Assembly (NCBI RefSeq): GCF_014648635.1
Contig: NZ_BMRM01000001.1
Span: 496,001-560,000, forward strand
Direction of reading: 5' to 3'
From: Streptomyces cinerochromogenes
Lineage (GTDB): Bacteria > Actinomycetota > Actinomycetes > Streptomycetales > Streptomycetaceae
DNA: 64,000 bases
In this document: positions 1-8,985 of the stretch, piece after piece
How the letters are laid out: each line of letters begins with the position of its first letter
Position numbering within the stretch: position 1 is the stretch's first letter
Translations under genes and position numbers: made by a program
The notes under the pieces: model-generated
What the model was told of the DNA's origin: nothing
What the model saw: the letters and a program-made list of their open reading frames with translations, nothing else
Databases searched by the model: none

Positions 1-612
1 CGCACCGCCCGCTTCCCCGCCATCGGCCGTATCTCCGGTGACTGGGGCGGCGGCTGGGGGCTGGCGGAGGAGGCGCTGTGGCACGCGGCCCGCGCGGAGG
101 ACGGCCGTGGGAAGCCGACCTCGCTGGCCCGTACCCTTCCCGCGCACTTCGGCCTGCCGAGCATGTACGCCCTCATCGAGGCGCTCCACCTGGAGCACCT
201 CGGCCAGGACCGCCGGCACGAGCTGACCCCCGTCCTGTTCGCCACGGCGGCCGACGGCGACCCGGTGGCCCGGGCGATCGTCACCCGGCTCGCGGAAGAG
301 GTCACGGTGATGGCGACGGTCGCCCTGACCCGCCTGGAGCTGCTGGAGGAGGAGACCCCGGTCCTCCTCGGCGGCAGCGTCCTCACCGCGGGCCACACCC
401 AGCTGGACGACGGCATCCGCACCCTGCTGGCGGCCCGCGCCCCCAAGGCCGACGTCCGTGTGGTGACGGCGAGCCCGGTCCTGGGCGCGGCCCTGCTGGG
501 CCTGGACCGGCTGGGCTCGGACCCACGGGCGCAGGAGCGGGCGCGGAGCCACTGGGAGCCGGCACGGCCCGCCCACCGACCCGGGCACGGGGAGGCACCG
601 GCCTCCCCGTGA
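1..612 (+). CDS. N-acetylglucosamine kinase-like protein (BadF/BadG/BcrA/BcrD ATPase family), 3' part
   Basis: The reading frame is open from base 1, so the start lies outside the window; 203 codons remain. The visible part starts with a GRISGDWGGGWGLAEEAL stretch, the glycine-rich segment typical of the BadF/BadG/BcrA/BcrD ATPase family that includes eukaryote-like N-acetylglucosamine kinases. A later VLLGGSVL segment fits the second nucleotide-binding half of the ASKHA fold. By family it would phosphorylate an amino sugar in the cytoplasm with ATP; the actual substrate cannot be read here. The C-terminal 30 residues are Pro/Ala/Arg-rich and look like a tail. It converges with the next gene, 4 bases away. 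Confidence 0.75.
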   Translation, partial: RTARFPAIGRISGDWGGGWGLAEEALWHAARAEDGRGKPTSLARTLPAHFGLPSMYALIEALHLEHLGQDRRHELTPVLFATAADGDPVARAIVTRLAEEVTVMATVALTRLELLEEETPVLLGGSVLTAGHTQLDDGIRTLLAARAPKADVRVVTASPVLGAALLGLDRLGSDPRAQERARSHWEPARPAHRPGHGEAPASP

Positions 613-616
613 GGCG

Positions 617-1033
617 TCAGCCGAAGTGGAGGTCGCCGTTGATGGTGCCGGTCTGGATGACCGGGCCGTGGAAGTCGCCGCCGCTGATGGTGTGCTGCAC
701 GGTGCCGCCCCGCTCCGGGGCGCGCCGTGCGTCCTGGACCAGCGCGCGCAGCTCGTCCCGCGCCGCCGGATCGTCGCGCAGCAGGAGCAGCAGCCGCGCC
801 TGCCACAGGGACTCGATCTCGGCGAGGGCCGCCCGGTCACCGTCGGCGCGGGCGACGACCACCGCGCCGCGCGCCTCGTCCAGCTCCCCGGCCGCCGCCC
901 GCGCCTCCTCCTCCCGTCCGCGCCCGAACAGCGCCTGGACCCGGCTCCTGGCCGTGGCCCACGCGTCCCCCGCCATCAGCTGCACCAGGGTCGTCGCCCC
1001 GGACACGGCCAACGCCGTCAGCTCGGCCTCCAC
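617..1033 (-). CDS. Conserved hypothetical protein with C-terminal GGDFHGPVIQTGTI motif
   Basis: 138 aa from a GTG at 1033. This start is chosen because GGAGG lies a few bases upstream; the frame stays open to 1183 but has no better site. The N-terminal half is helical with a hydrophobic segment (LTALAVSGATTLVQLM), the middle is charged and probably coiled (Arg/Glu/Ala-rich), and the last 25 residues carry GGDFHGPVIQTGTI followed by NGDLHFG. Similar tails with GPVIQ-G-I-G repeats are, from memory, common at the ends of actinobacterial proteins in signalling or defence-like neighbourhoods, but I cannot assign a function. It is convergent with the kinase-like gene at 1-612. Confidence 0.6.
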   Translation of the reverse strand: MEAELTALAVSGATTLVQLMAGDAWATARSRVQALFGRGREEEARAAAGELDEARGAVVVARADGDRAALAEIESLWQARLLLLLRDDPAARDELRALVQDARRAPERGGTVQHTISGGDFHGPVIQTGTINGDLHFG

Positions 1034-1277
1034 ACCGCCACCTCCGCTTCCGTCGCTCCCCGCCGTTCCACCCCGAACTCCGCTCCCCGGCAGCCTACTT
1101 GGCACAGCGGGGAACCGATCCGTCCAGACCGGCGTGTTCATCGGCAAGGGGTGGTGCGTCGGGCGCCGTGCGCCCCCGGGCACACTGCGATCCGATCAAG
1201 ATCGAGTGAAGGCCGGTGCGGAGGCCAGTGCCGGCGGCGATACTTGGCGGCGAACGGATGACCATGGGGGAGGTCAA

Positions 1278-2711
1278 GTGACACACCCGCCGAAGAGCGC
1301 GGCACCACCGGTGGTGGGCTCCGGTGTGCCCGCCGCCCCCGGCATCCCCGCACAGCCCGGACCCCCCGCGGCCATCGCTCCCGGTGTGCCGCCCGCGCGC
1401 CGGACCGCCTTCGCCGAGGGCGTCGAGCGGCTGCGGGCCGCCGCGACGACCGAGCCGGGCCGGCTGCGGATCATCGGCGCCGTACTCGCGCTGCTGGTCG
1501 TCACGTTCGGCGTGGTCACCGCCTGGCAGACCAGTGCCCGCTCGGCCGCCGCCGACGACGTCCTGCACCGCAGCCAGCCGCTCAGCTCCGGCGCGGCCGC
1601 CATCTACCGCTCGCTGGCCGACGCCAACACCGCGGCCTCCAGCGGGTTCCTCGCCGGCGGCCAGGAGAACGCGCAGTCCAGGGACCGGTACGAGAAGGAC
1701 GTCCGGACCGCCGCCGCGGGCCTCGTCACCGCCGCCGCCAACGCCGAGCCGGGCTCCGCCGCCGAGGCGACCATCACCCGGCTGAACCGGCTGCTGCCCG
1801 AGTACAAGGGCCTCATCGAGCGCGCCCGGACGTACAACCGGCAGGGCTATCCGGTCGGCGGCGCCTATCTGCGGTACGCCAACGAGAAGATGCAGAAGCA
1901 GATGCTCCCGGCGGCGGAGGACCTCTACACCACGGAGAACCGCCGCCTCGACGCCGACTACGGCGACGCGACGCCGTACCCGTGGGCGGCGATCACGCTC
2001 GGCCTGCTCGCCCTGGCCGCGCTCGGCTGGGCCCAGCACCGCATGTACCGGCGCACCAACCGCGTCCTCAACCACGGCCTGGTCGCCGCCAGCGCGGCGA
2101 CCACCGTCGCCCTGCTCTGGCTGGTCGTGGGCCACGCGGTCGCCCGCTCCGGCCTCGACGGCTCCTACCAGCACGGGATCCGCTCGCTCAACGTCCTCCA
2201 CGACGCCCGGATCGCCTCCCTGAAGGCGCGCGGCAACGAGAACCTGAGCCTGGTGGCGCGCGGCGCGGAGACCGTCACGGTCGACGGCAAGCCGTACGAC
2301 ACCTACTACTACGACTTCGACCAGGACATCGCCGTGCTCGGCAAGGGCCTCACCGAGGCGGCGCGGCTCGCCGACGACCAGGGGGGCACCGCACCGGTCA
2401 AGGCGGCCGAGGGCAACATGGCCGTGTGGAAGCAGCGACACGCCGAGGCCCGCAGCGAGGACGAGAACGGCAACTACCAGCAGGCGCTGGACAAGGTGAT
2501 CGGCGCGAAGGGCGCGACCGCCGAGTGCTTCGACGGCGTCGACCGCAGTCTCGCCCGGGCCATCGAGCATGAGCGGGCCGAGTTCCAGCAGGCCGCCGGG
2601 GACGGCCGGGACGCCATGACCGGGCTGCCGGTGGGCGTCGCCGTCCTCGCGGTGCTGGGCGCGGCCGGCGCCGTCGCCGGCATCGGCCGCAGACTTTCGG
2701 AGTACCGGTGA
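1278..2711 (+). CDS. glnX: Four-helix membrane sensor protein, GlnX-like
   Basis: 477 aa from the GTG at 1278, which follows a GGGGGAGGT ribosome-binding site. After a Pro/Ala-rich N-terminus there are four membrane segments, at about residues 64-83, 234-253, 267-290 and 449-471. They enclose two extracytoplasmic helical regions, the first about 150 and the second about 160 residues long, the architecture of four-helix-bundle ligand sensors. The gene order (this gene, an amino-acid binding protein, then a PknG-type kinase) is that of mycobacterial glnX-glnH-pknG, where GlnX relays the state of GlnH across the membrane to PknG. The name is by context and topology, not by sequence comparison. 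Its stop overlaps a GTG of the next gene's frame. Confidence 0.7.
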   Translation: MTHPPKSAAPPVVGSGVPAAPGIPAQPGPPAAIAPGVPPARRTAFAEGVERLRAAATTEPGRLRIIGAVLALLVVTFGVVTAWQTSARSAAADDVLHRSQPLSSGAAAIYRSLADANTAASSGFLAGGQENAQSRDRYEKDVRTAAAGLVTAAANAEPGSAAEATITRLNRLLPEYKGLIERARTYNRQGYPVGGAYLRYANEKMQKQMLPAAEDLYTTENRRLDADYGDATPYPWAAITLGLLALAALGWAQHRMYRRTNRVLNHGLVAASAATTVALLWLVVGHAVARSGLDGSYQHGIRSLNVLHDARIASLKARGNENLSLVARGAETVTVDGKPYDTYYYDFDQDIAVLGKGLTEAARLADDQGGTAPVKAAEGNMAVWKQRHAEARSEDENGNYQQALDKVIGAKGATAECFDGVDRSLARAIEHERAEFQQAAGDGRDAMTGLPVGVAVLAVLGAAGAVAGIGRRLSEYR

Positions 2712-2725
2712 CAGGGGGCAAGGTG

Positions 2726-3757
2726 ATGGACGTGAGCCGCGCACGGCCGTCCCTGCGGGGCTGGGGCGGGGTCGCCGCGATGGCGGTGCTGTGCGCGGTG
2801 GCGCTGGCGTTCGCCCTGCTGCTGCCGTGCACCCAGCGGGCGCCGCGGGCCCCGGAGCGGGCCGGGCAGAAGACGGCCACCGGCATCCAGGCCCGCGCCG
2901 ACCGCTGCGTGGACGCCGACGCGCACCGGCAGACGCTCGCCCCGTCCGGTGCGGACGGCACGACGATCGACGCCATCAAGGCCCGTACGGGCGCCAAGCG
3001 CAAGCTGGTCGTCGGCGTCGACCAGAACAGCTACCGCTGGGGCTACCGCAACCCCAACACCGAGGGCGCGCGCCTGGAGGGCTTCGACATCGACCTCGTG
3101 CACCGGATCGCCGAGGACATCCTCGGGGACGCCGACGCGGTGCAGTTCAAGGCGATCCCGACCAGCCAGCGCATACCGGCGATCGAGGACGGGCGCGTCG
3201 ACATGGTGGTGCGCACGATGACGATCACCTGTGCCCGGCTGCGGCAGGTCGCGTTCTCCGCGCCCTACTTCAAGACCGGTCAGCAGGTCCTCGCGCCGAA
3301 GTCGTCCTCGATCACGGGCTACGACGACTCGCTGGCGCACAAGCGGGTGTGCACGGCGGCCGGTTCGACCGCGCACGCCAAGCTGGCCGCCGACCGCACG
3401 GCGGGCCGGCTGCCCGCCTCCACCGACATCTCCGCCACCGTCCCGAACCAGCTGGACTGCCTGGTGCGGCTGCAACTCGGCGAGGTGGACGCGGTGGTGA
3501 CCGACGGCGCGCTCGCCGCGAGCCAGGCCGCGCAGGACCCGACGGTCGAACTCAAGGGCAAGGCCTTCACGACCGAGTACTACGGAGTGGCGATGAAGAA
3601 GGACGCGAACGATCTGGTGCGCCGGGTCAACCGCGTCCTGGTGGACTACCGCGCCCAGGGCTGGCAGACGTCGTACGACGACTGGCTGTCGGCGACACTG
3701 GGCAAGGATTCCGCCGCGTCGAAACCGCCCGCGCCGCAGTACCTGCGCGGCAGTTGA
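2726..3757 (+). CDS. glnH: Glutamate/amino-acid ABC-type substrate-binding protein, GlnH-like
   Basis: 343 aa. ATG 2726 is preferred because AGGGGG ends 7 bases upstream; GTG codons at 2708 and 2723 are alternatives. A hydrophobic N-terminal segment (about residues 13-34) ends in LLLPC, an imperfect lipobox, so it may be a lipoprotein or a membrane-anchored protein. The rest is an SBP_bac_3 fold: KLVVGVDQNSYRWG opens lobe 1, EGFDIDLVHRIAEDI is the classic signature, DMVVRTMTITCARL and VAFSAPYFKTGQQVL follow the usual ligand-site pattern, and DAVVTDGALAA lies in the returning lobe. No permease or ATPase accompanies it. With the membrane protein before it and the kinase after it, a sensory role is more likely than transport. 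Confidence 0.85.
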   Translation: MDVSRARPSLRGWGGVAAMAVLCAVALAFALLLPCTQRAPRAPERAGQKTATGIQARADRCVDADAHRQTLAPSGADGTTIDAIKARTGAKRKLVVGVDQNSYRWGYRNPNTEGARLEGFDIDLVHRIAEDILGDADAVQFKAIPTSQRIPAIEDGRVDMVVRTMTITCARLRQVAFSAPYFKTGQQVLAPKSSSITGYDDSLAHKRVCTAAGSTAHAKLAADRTAGRLPASTDISATVPNQLDCLVRLQLGEVDAVVTDGALAASQAAQDPTVELKGKAFTTEYYGVAMKKDANDLVRRVNRVLVDYRAQGWQTSYDDWLSATLGKDSAASKPPAPQYLRGS

Positions 3758-3798
3758 GCCGCACCCGACCGGAACAGACAGCAAGCGAGAGGTGATCG

Positions 3799-5079
3799 AT
3801 GGGCGTCACGGACCCCGCCGGGCCGGTGATGGACCGGGACGAGGTGGACCGTGCGCTGGCGCGGCTCGGCCAGGAGCACGAGGCGATCGAGACCTCGCTG
3901 CTGGCCCTGCAGGACCACGCGGGCCGCAGACTCCTCGAAGGCGCCGACCTGACCGGCGTCACCAGGGAACGCTGGCAGGCCACGGAGGCGCGGATCACCC
4001 GGTTGTGGGCGTACTTCGACGCCTACACGGCCGCGCTGCGCGGCGCCCGGGAGATCCGCGCGCGGCGCCGCTGGTCCAGCCGGGAGGACCTGGCGGAGCT
4101 GACCGGGCTGCTGCGCGGCGAGTCCGTGACCGTGCCCGGCGGGGGCACCGGCCGGCTCAGCGAGACGTACTCGCTGTCCACGCTGGTGGACCGGATGAAC
4201 GAGCTGTACGCGACGAGCCTGGACGTGATCGTCGCCGCCGACGCGGTGTGGTCGGCGCTGCCCGCGCGGATCGATTTACTCGCCGCGGAACTCCAGCGCA
4301 CCCGGGGCCTCGCGCACTCCGTCGGGGTCCGCCCCGGCGAGCACCCGGCCGGTGACGACCTGGAGCGGATCACGCGCACGCTGACCCAGCTGCGCGAGGA
4401 CGTCGTCCGCGACCCGCTCGCCTTCTGGGTGCCGGCCGAGGGCAGTTCGGCGCCCGGCGGCGGACGTCCGGACACGACGGTGTACGACCGTGAGGCGCGC
4501 GCCCTGGAGGACGTGCGGCGGGAGATCGACGCCGTGCTGACGGTGCGCCAGGACGCGGAGGCGCGGCTGATCCGGCTGCGGGACGTGCTCTCGCGCGCGG
4601 ACCGCACCCTCGCCGAGGCCCGTACCGCGCGCGGCGAGGTGCTCGCCAAGATCGCCGCGACCGAGGTGCCGGTGGTGAGCGGCCCGCCGACCGCGCTGCA
4701 GGAGCAGCTGGCGACCGCGGCCGAGTACCGCAGGCAGGCCCAGTGGCACCGGCTCTCCCCGCTGCTGGAGTCGCTGGAGGAGAAGGCCGAGGACGAGCTG
4801 CTGCGCGCCCGCGAGTCGCTGACCGCGGTCACCGCGCCGCTCGCGGTCCGCGCCGAGCTGCGCGGCCGGCTCGACGCCTACAAGGCGAAGGTGGCCCGGC
4901 ACGGCCTCGCCGAGGACCCGCTGCTGGTCGAGCGGTACGACGCGGCCCGTCGCATGCTGTGGAGCGCGCCCTGCGACCTGCGGGTGGCGGAGCAGGCCGT
5001 GCTGCGCTACCAGCAGACGGCGGCCGAACTCCTCGGCGGCGCGAACGCTCCGGAGGACCGCAAGGGGGACGCGTCATGA
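3799..5079 (+). CDS. Coiled-coil protein of the PknG cassette, unknown function
   Basis: 426 aa from ATG 3799 behind GAGAGGTGA. The sequence is almost wholly helical, with long runs of Glu, Arg, Ala and Leu (residues about 230-400), no signal peptide and no membrane segment, so it is probably a cytoplasmic coiled-coil scaffold. A short loop with GGGTGRLSETYSLSTLVDRMNEL lies near residue 120. I recognise no catalytic motif. It sits between glnH and pknG and its stop overlaps the pknG start (ATGA), so the two are translationally coupled and probably made in a fixed ratio. The minimal mycobacterial glnX-glnH-pknG locus lacks this gene as far as I know, so an adaptor role between membrane sensor and kinase is an inference. 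Confidence 0.75.
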   Translation: MGVTDPAGPVMDRDEVDRALARLGQEHEAIETSLLALQDHAGRRLLEGADLTGVTRERWQATEARITRLWAYFDAYTAALRGAREIRARRRWSSREDLAELTGLLRGESVTVPGGGTGRLSETYSLSTLVDRMNELYATSLDVIVAADAVWSALPARIDLLAAELQRTRGLAHSVGVRPGEHPAGDDLERITRTLTQLREDVVRDPLAFWVPAEGSSAPGGGRPDTTVYDREARALEDVRREIDAVLTVRQDAEARLIRLRDVLSRADRTLAEARTARGEVLAKIAATEVPVVSGPPTALQEQLATAAEYRRQAQWHRLSPLLESLEEKAEDELLRARESLTAVTAPLAVRAELRGRLDAYKAKVARHGLAEDPLLVERYDAARRMLWSAPCDLRVAEQAVLRYQQTAAELLGGANAPEDRKGDAS

Positions 5080-7550
5080 GTCAGCCGGGGCAGACCTGCC
5101 AGCGGCCGGGCTGCGCGGGGACGTACGAGGACGTCGGCGGCGGCGAGCTGTACTGCGACACGTGCGGGCTCGCCCCCGTGGTCTCGGCCGGGGCTCCCCC
5201 CGCCGGGGGAGGCATGGTGGCCTCGCCTGCCACCGGGATCACCAAGGGCGCCTCCGAGAGCGGCAGTTCGCGCAGCGCGCGGACGTCCTCGCAGTCGTCG
5301 AGGTCGCGCCGCTCGGTGTCCGGGCGGCTCTCCCGGTCGCTGTCGGGGAACTCCACGGGCCGCTCGGTGTCGGTGCGCAGCTCCGGTTCCTCGTCCGGGA
5401 CCTCCTCGCGCGGCCGGCTGGGCGCCGGACTGGTCTCGGTGCCGCAGGTGCCGCGGCCCGACCCGCGCGCGATGGTGCTGGAGAACCCGGAGGTGCCCGA
5501 GCGGAAGCGGTTCTGCTCGCGCGCGGACTGCGGGGCTCCGGTGGGCCGGGCCCGGGGTGAGCGGCCGGGCCGCACGGAGGGGTTCTGCACCAAGTGCGGG
5601 CACCCCTACTCCTTCGTGCCCAAGCTGAAGGCCGGGGACATCGTGCGCGGCCAGTACGAGGTGGCGGGCTGCCTCGCGCACGGCGGGCTCGGCTGGATCT
5701 ACCTCGCCGTGGACCGGGCCGTCTCCGACCGCTGGGTCGTCCTGAAGGGCCTGCTGGACACCGGTGACGAGGACGCGATGGCCGCGGCGATCTCCGAGCG
5801 GCGGTTCCTCGCGGAGATCGAGCACGCCAACATCGTGCGGATCTACAACTTCGTGGAGCACCTGGACCAGCGCACCGGCTCCCTCGACGGCTACATCGTC
5901 ATGGAGTACGTCGGCGGCAAGTCCCTGAAGGAGATCGCCAACGCCCGCCGGGCGCCCGACGGCCGGCGCGACCCGCTGCCGGTGGAACAGGCGTGCGCGT
6001 ACGGCATCGAGGCGCTGGAGGCCCTCGGCCACCTGCACAGCCGCAACCTCCTCTACTGCGACTTCAAGGTCGACAACGCCATCCAGACCGAGGACCAGCT
6101 CAAGCTGATCGACATGGGCGCGGTCCGCCGCATGGACGACGCCGAGTCCGCGATCTACGGCACGGTCGGCTACCAGGCCCCGGAGGTCGCCGAGTCCGGC
6201 CCGTCGGTGGCCAGCGACCTGTACACGGTGGGCCGCACCCTCGCGGTGCTCACCTTCGACTTCCAGGGCTACACGAACGTCTACGCCGACTCCCTGCCCG
6301 ACCCCGACGGCATCGAGGTCTTCCGCCGGTACGAGTCCTTCTACCGGCTCCTGGTCCGCGCCACCGACCCCGACCCGGCCCGCCGGTTCGCCTCCGCGCA
6401 GGAGATGGCCGAGCAGTTGACGGGGGTGCTGCGGGAGGTCGTCTCGCTCCAGTCCGGGCAGGCGCGGCCCGCGCTGTCGACGCTGTTCGGGCCCGAGGTG
6501 AAGGTCACCGACACCGAGCTGTTCCCGCGGCTGGACGGGGATGTGTCCCGGCTGGGGACACGCCCGGTGGGGAGGGCGCCCGCCGTCCCCGCCTCGCTCC
6601 CGCCGGCGCTGGTCGAGCCGGTCGGCACCGCGGCCGCCGCGCTGGCCCTGCCGGTGCCGCTGGTCGACCCGGCCGACCCCAACGCCGGTTTCCTCGCGGG
6701 CCTGATGGCCTCCGCGCCGGCCGAGCTGATGACCGCGCTGGCCGCGGCGCCCGTGCAGACCGTGGAGACCCGGCTCAGGCAGATCCGCGCCCGGCTGGAG
6801 AGCGGCGACCACCAGGGCGCGCTGATGAGCCTGGCGAAGCTGGACGAGGAACAGCCGGACGACTGGCGGGTGGTGTGGTACCGGGGTGTGGCCGCGCTGG
6901 TCACCGGGGACTTCGAGGGTGCCGCGCTCGCGTTCGACGCGATCTACGACGCCTTCCCCGGTGAGGCCGCGCCCAAGCTGGCGCTCGGCCTGTGCGCCGA
7001 GGTTCTGGGCCAGCTGGACAACGCGGCCGAGTACTACCGCCTGGTGTGGTCGACCGATCCGGCCTTCGTGAGCGCCGCGTTCGGGCTGGCCCGGGTGCGG
7101 CTCGCGGCCGGGGACCGCGGCGGCGCCGTACGGACGCTGGAGTCGGTGCCGGAGTCCTCCATCCACTACACGGCCGCCCGGGTCGCCGCCGTCCGGGCCC
7201 GGCTGAGACAACGCACCGCGGGCGCGGGTGACGTACCGTTCCTGGACGACCTGACGGCCGCCGCCGGTCAGGTCGAGGTGCTCCAGGCGTACGGCCTGGA
7301 TCCGGCGCGGCGCGAGCTGTTGTCGGCGGAGGTGCTCGGATGTGCGCTGGACTGGATACTCTCCGGGGGCCAGCGCACCGGGTCCGCCGCCGGCGGCCGG
7401 GTGCTGCTGGGCAGCGGTCTGGACGAGCGGAGTCTCCGCTTCGGCCTGGAGCGCGCCTACCGCACGCTGGCCCGGCTGGCGCCCGGCGGCAAGGAGAGGA
7501 TCGAGCTGGTGGAACGGGCCAACCGTTACCGCCCCCGGACGTGGGTGTAG
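5076..7550 (+). CDS. pknG: PknG-type serine/threonine protein kinase with zinc ribbons and TPR domain
   Basis: 824 aa; the start ATG overlaps the preceding stop. Domain order: a zinc ribbon (CQRPGC ... YCDTCG, residues 9-32); a Ser/Arg/Gly-rich linker (about 60-125); a rubredoxin-like zinc site (CSRADCG ... FCTKCGH, about 147-180); a kinase domain (about 185-455); and TPR-like helices to the C-terminus. Kinase landmarks are the glycine loop AHGGLGWIY, Lys224 in VVLK, the catalytic YCDFKVDN (Asp329) in place of HRD, and DMG (346) in place of DFG, close to the PknG pattern (NDLKPEN, DLG). It is a soluble cytoplasmic kinase. In mycobacteria PknG phosphorylates the FHA protein GarA and so controls glutamate metabolism; here a different FHA protein is encoded downstream. 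Confidence 0.9.
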   Translation: MSQPGQTCQRPGCAGTYEDVGGGELYCDTCGLAPVVSAGAPPAGGGMVASPATGITKGASESGSSRSARTSSQSSRSRRSVSGRLSRSLSGNSTGRSVSVRSSGSSSGTSSRGRLGAGLVSVPQVPRPDPRAMVLENPEVPERKRFCSRADCGAPVGRARGERPGRTEGFCTKCGHPYSFVPKLKAGDIVRGQYEVAGCLAHGGLGWIYLAVDRAVSDRWVVLKGLLDTGDEDAMAAAISERRFLAEIEHANIVRIYNFVEHLDQRTGSLDGYIVMEYVGGKSLKEIANARRAPDGRRDPLPVEQACAYGIEALEALGHLHSRNLLYCDFKVDNAIQTEDQLKLIDMGAVRRMDDAESAIYGTVGYQAPEVAESGPSVASDLYTVGRTLAVLTFDFQGYTNVYADSLPDPDGIEVFRRYESFYRLLVRATDPDPARRFASAQEMAEQLTGVLREVVSLQSGQARPALSTLFGPEVKVTDTELFPRLDGDVSRLGTRPVGRAPAVPASLPPALVEPVGTAAAALALPVPLVDPADPNAGFLAGLMASAPAELMTALAAAPVQTVETRLRQIRARLESGDHQGALMSLAKLDEEQPDDWRVVWYRGVAALVTGDFEGAALAFDAIYDAFPGEAAPKLALGLCAEVLGQLDNAAEYYRLVWSTDPAFVSAAFGLARVRLAAGDRGGAVRTLESVPESSIHYTAARVAAVRARLRQRTAGAGDVPFLDDLTAAAGQVEVLQAYGLDPARRELLSAEVLGCALDWILSGGQRTGSAAGGRVLLGSGLDERSLRFGLERAYRTLARLAPGGKERIELVERANRYRPRTWV

Positions 7551-7553
7551 TCG

Positions 7554-8867
7554 ATGTCGCAGATGCCCCGGCAGGCCGCACTGCCCAAGTGCCCGAGCTG
7601 CACGGAGCCCGTGGAGCCGGGTGACCTGTTCTGCGGAGCGTGCGGATACGACCTTTCGGCGGTGCCCGCTCCGCCGCAGGACCATCCGACGCTGACCATG
7701 ACCGGTTCCGCGGGAGCGGACGACGGCACGGCCTGGCCCGATCCCGGCCCGGCCGGCTCCGACATGCCGTCGGCGGCGCACCTGCCGACGGACCTGCCCG
7801 GCACCGACTCGGGTGACACGCCGCTGCCCGGGCACGAGTCCGGCGCCGGGCGGTCCCCCGGTTCCGGGGTGCGGTTCGACCGGCCGGACGAGCCGGACGA
7901 GTACCCGCTGCAGGCGCCGGACCCGCGGCTGACCGCCGCCCCGGCCGAGCCCGCGCAGCTCTGCGTGGCCTGCCGGACGGGCCGGGTGGACAGCGACGGC
8001 TACTGCGAGAACTGCGGGCACGCCCAGCCGCGCGAACGCGACCACGTGGAGCGGGAGTCGGGCCCGGTGGCCGCCGTCAGCGACCGCGGGCTGCGCCACC
8101 ACCGCAACGAGGACGCCTTCGCCGTCGGCCACACCACGCTGCCCGACGGCACCCCGGCCGCGGTGGCGATCGTGTGTGACGGCGTGTCCTCCGCGACCCG
8201 CCCCGACGACGCGTCCCTGGCCGCGTCCCAGGCGGCCGGTGACACCCTGCTGGCCGCGCTGCCGCGCGGCACCCACCCGCAGGCGGCCATGCACGAGGCG
8301 ATCGTCGCCGCCTCGCAGGCCGTCAACGCGCTCGCGGAGGAGCCCGCCACGGCCCGCGAGCACGCCCCGCACCAGAACGCGCCGGCCTGCACGATCGTCG
8401 GCGCGATCGTCACCTCCGGGCTGCTGGTCGTCGGCTGGGTCGGCGACAGCCGGGTCTACTGGGTGCCCACCGACCGCACCGCGCCGCCCGCCCGGCTCAC
8501 CGAGGACGACTCGTGGGCCGCGCAGATGGTCGCCGCCGGCCTGATGAGCGAGGCCGAGGCGTACGCCGACGAGCGGGCCCACGCGATCACCGGCTGGCTC
8601 GGCGCGGACGCCTACGAACTGGAGCCGCACACCGCCGCGTTCAAGCCGGACCGGCCCGGTGCCGTCGTGGTGTGCACCGACGGGCTGTGGAACTACGCCG
8701 AGTCGGCCGAGGAGATGTCCGAGGTCGTCCCCGCGGACGTGGCGGACCGCCCGCTGCACGGCGCCCGGGTGCTGGTGGGGCACGCCCTGGACGGTGGGGG
8801 CCACGACAACGTAACAGTGGCGGTCCTGCCGTTCCCGGTGCCGCCGCAGGGGGCAGGATCGGCCTGA
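7554..8867 (+). CDS. PP2C-family serine/threonine phosphatase with two zinc ribbons
   Basis: 437 aa, starting 3 bases after pknG. Two CxxC-type zinc ribbons lie before the catalytic domain (CPSCTEP ... FCGACGYDL near residue 12, and CVACRTG ... YCENCGHAQP near residue 140), separated by an acidic, Pro-rich linker. The PP2C domain follows from about residue 172: RHHRNEDAFAVG (metal-binding Glu/Asp), VCDGVSS, VGDSRVYW, VVVCTDGLWNYAES and the closing GGGHDNVTVAVL. These are the metal-site motifs of Mg/Mn-dependent phosphatases. As the immediate neighbour of the kinase it is the natural antagonist that resets PknG or its substrates. The shared zinc-ribbon modules on kinase, phosphatase and FHA protein suggest a common docking mode (inference). 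Confidence 0.9.
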   Translation: MSQMPRQAALPKCPSCTEPVEPGDLFCGACGYDLSAVPAPPQDHPTLTMTGSAGADDGTAWPDPGPAGSDMPSAAHLPTDLPGTDSGDTPLPGHESGAGRSPGSGVRFDRPDEPDEYPLQAPDPRLTAAPAEPAQLCVACRTGRVDSDGYCENCGHAQPRERDHVERESGPVAAVSDRGLRHHRNEDAFAVGHTTLPDGTPAAVAIVCDGVSSATRPDDASLAASQAAGDTLLAALPRGTHPQAAMHEAIVAASQAVNALAEEPATAREHAPHQNAPACTIVGAIVTSGLLVVGWVGDSRVYWVPTDRTAPPARLTEDDSWAAQMVAAGLMSEAEAYADERAHAITGWLGADAYELEPHTAAFKPDRPGAVVVCTDGLWNYAESAEEMSEVVPADVADRPLHGARVLVGHALDGGGHDNVTVAVLPFPVPPQGAGSA

Positions 8868-8907
8868 GGGCCGTACCCGACCGGGGGGATACGGCACGGG
8901 GAAGCCG

Positions 8908-8935
8908 CGGCGGACCGGAGGGGACCGGTCCGCCG
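8908..8935. terminator. Hairpin between phosphatase and VWA genes
   Basis: CGGCGGACCGG (8908-8918) is perfectly complementary to CCGGTCCGCCG (8925-8935) with a 6-base loop. No T-run follows, so it may be a weak terminator or an RNA-processing or stabilising structure that sets the expression ratio inside the operon. Confidence 0.5.
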
Positions 8936-8985
8936 ACAGTCATCGCCTCGTGTGAGCGAGGTGTCCGAGGGGGATGCGATCAAGC

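Noticed and set aside
5007..8897. A 1296-codon open frame on the - strand
   Set aside because: It lies opposite pknG and the PP2C gene and is a Gly/Arg/Val/His-rich antisense shadow produced by the G/C third-position bias; it has no start site or domain.
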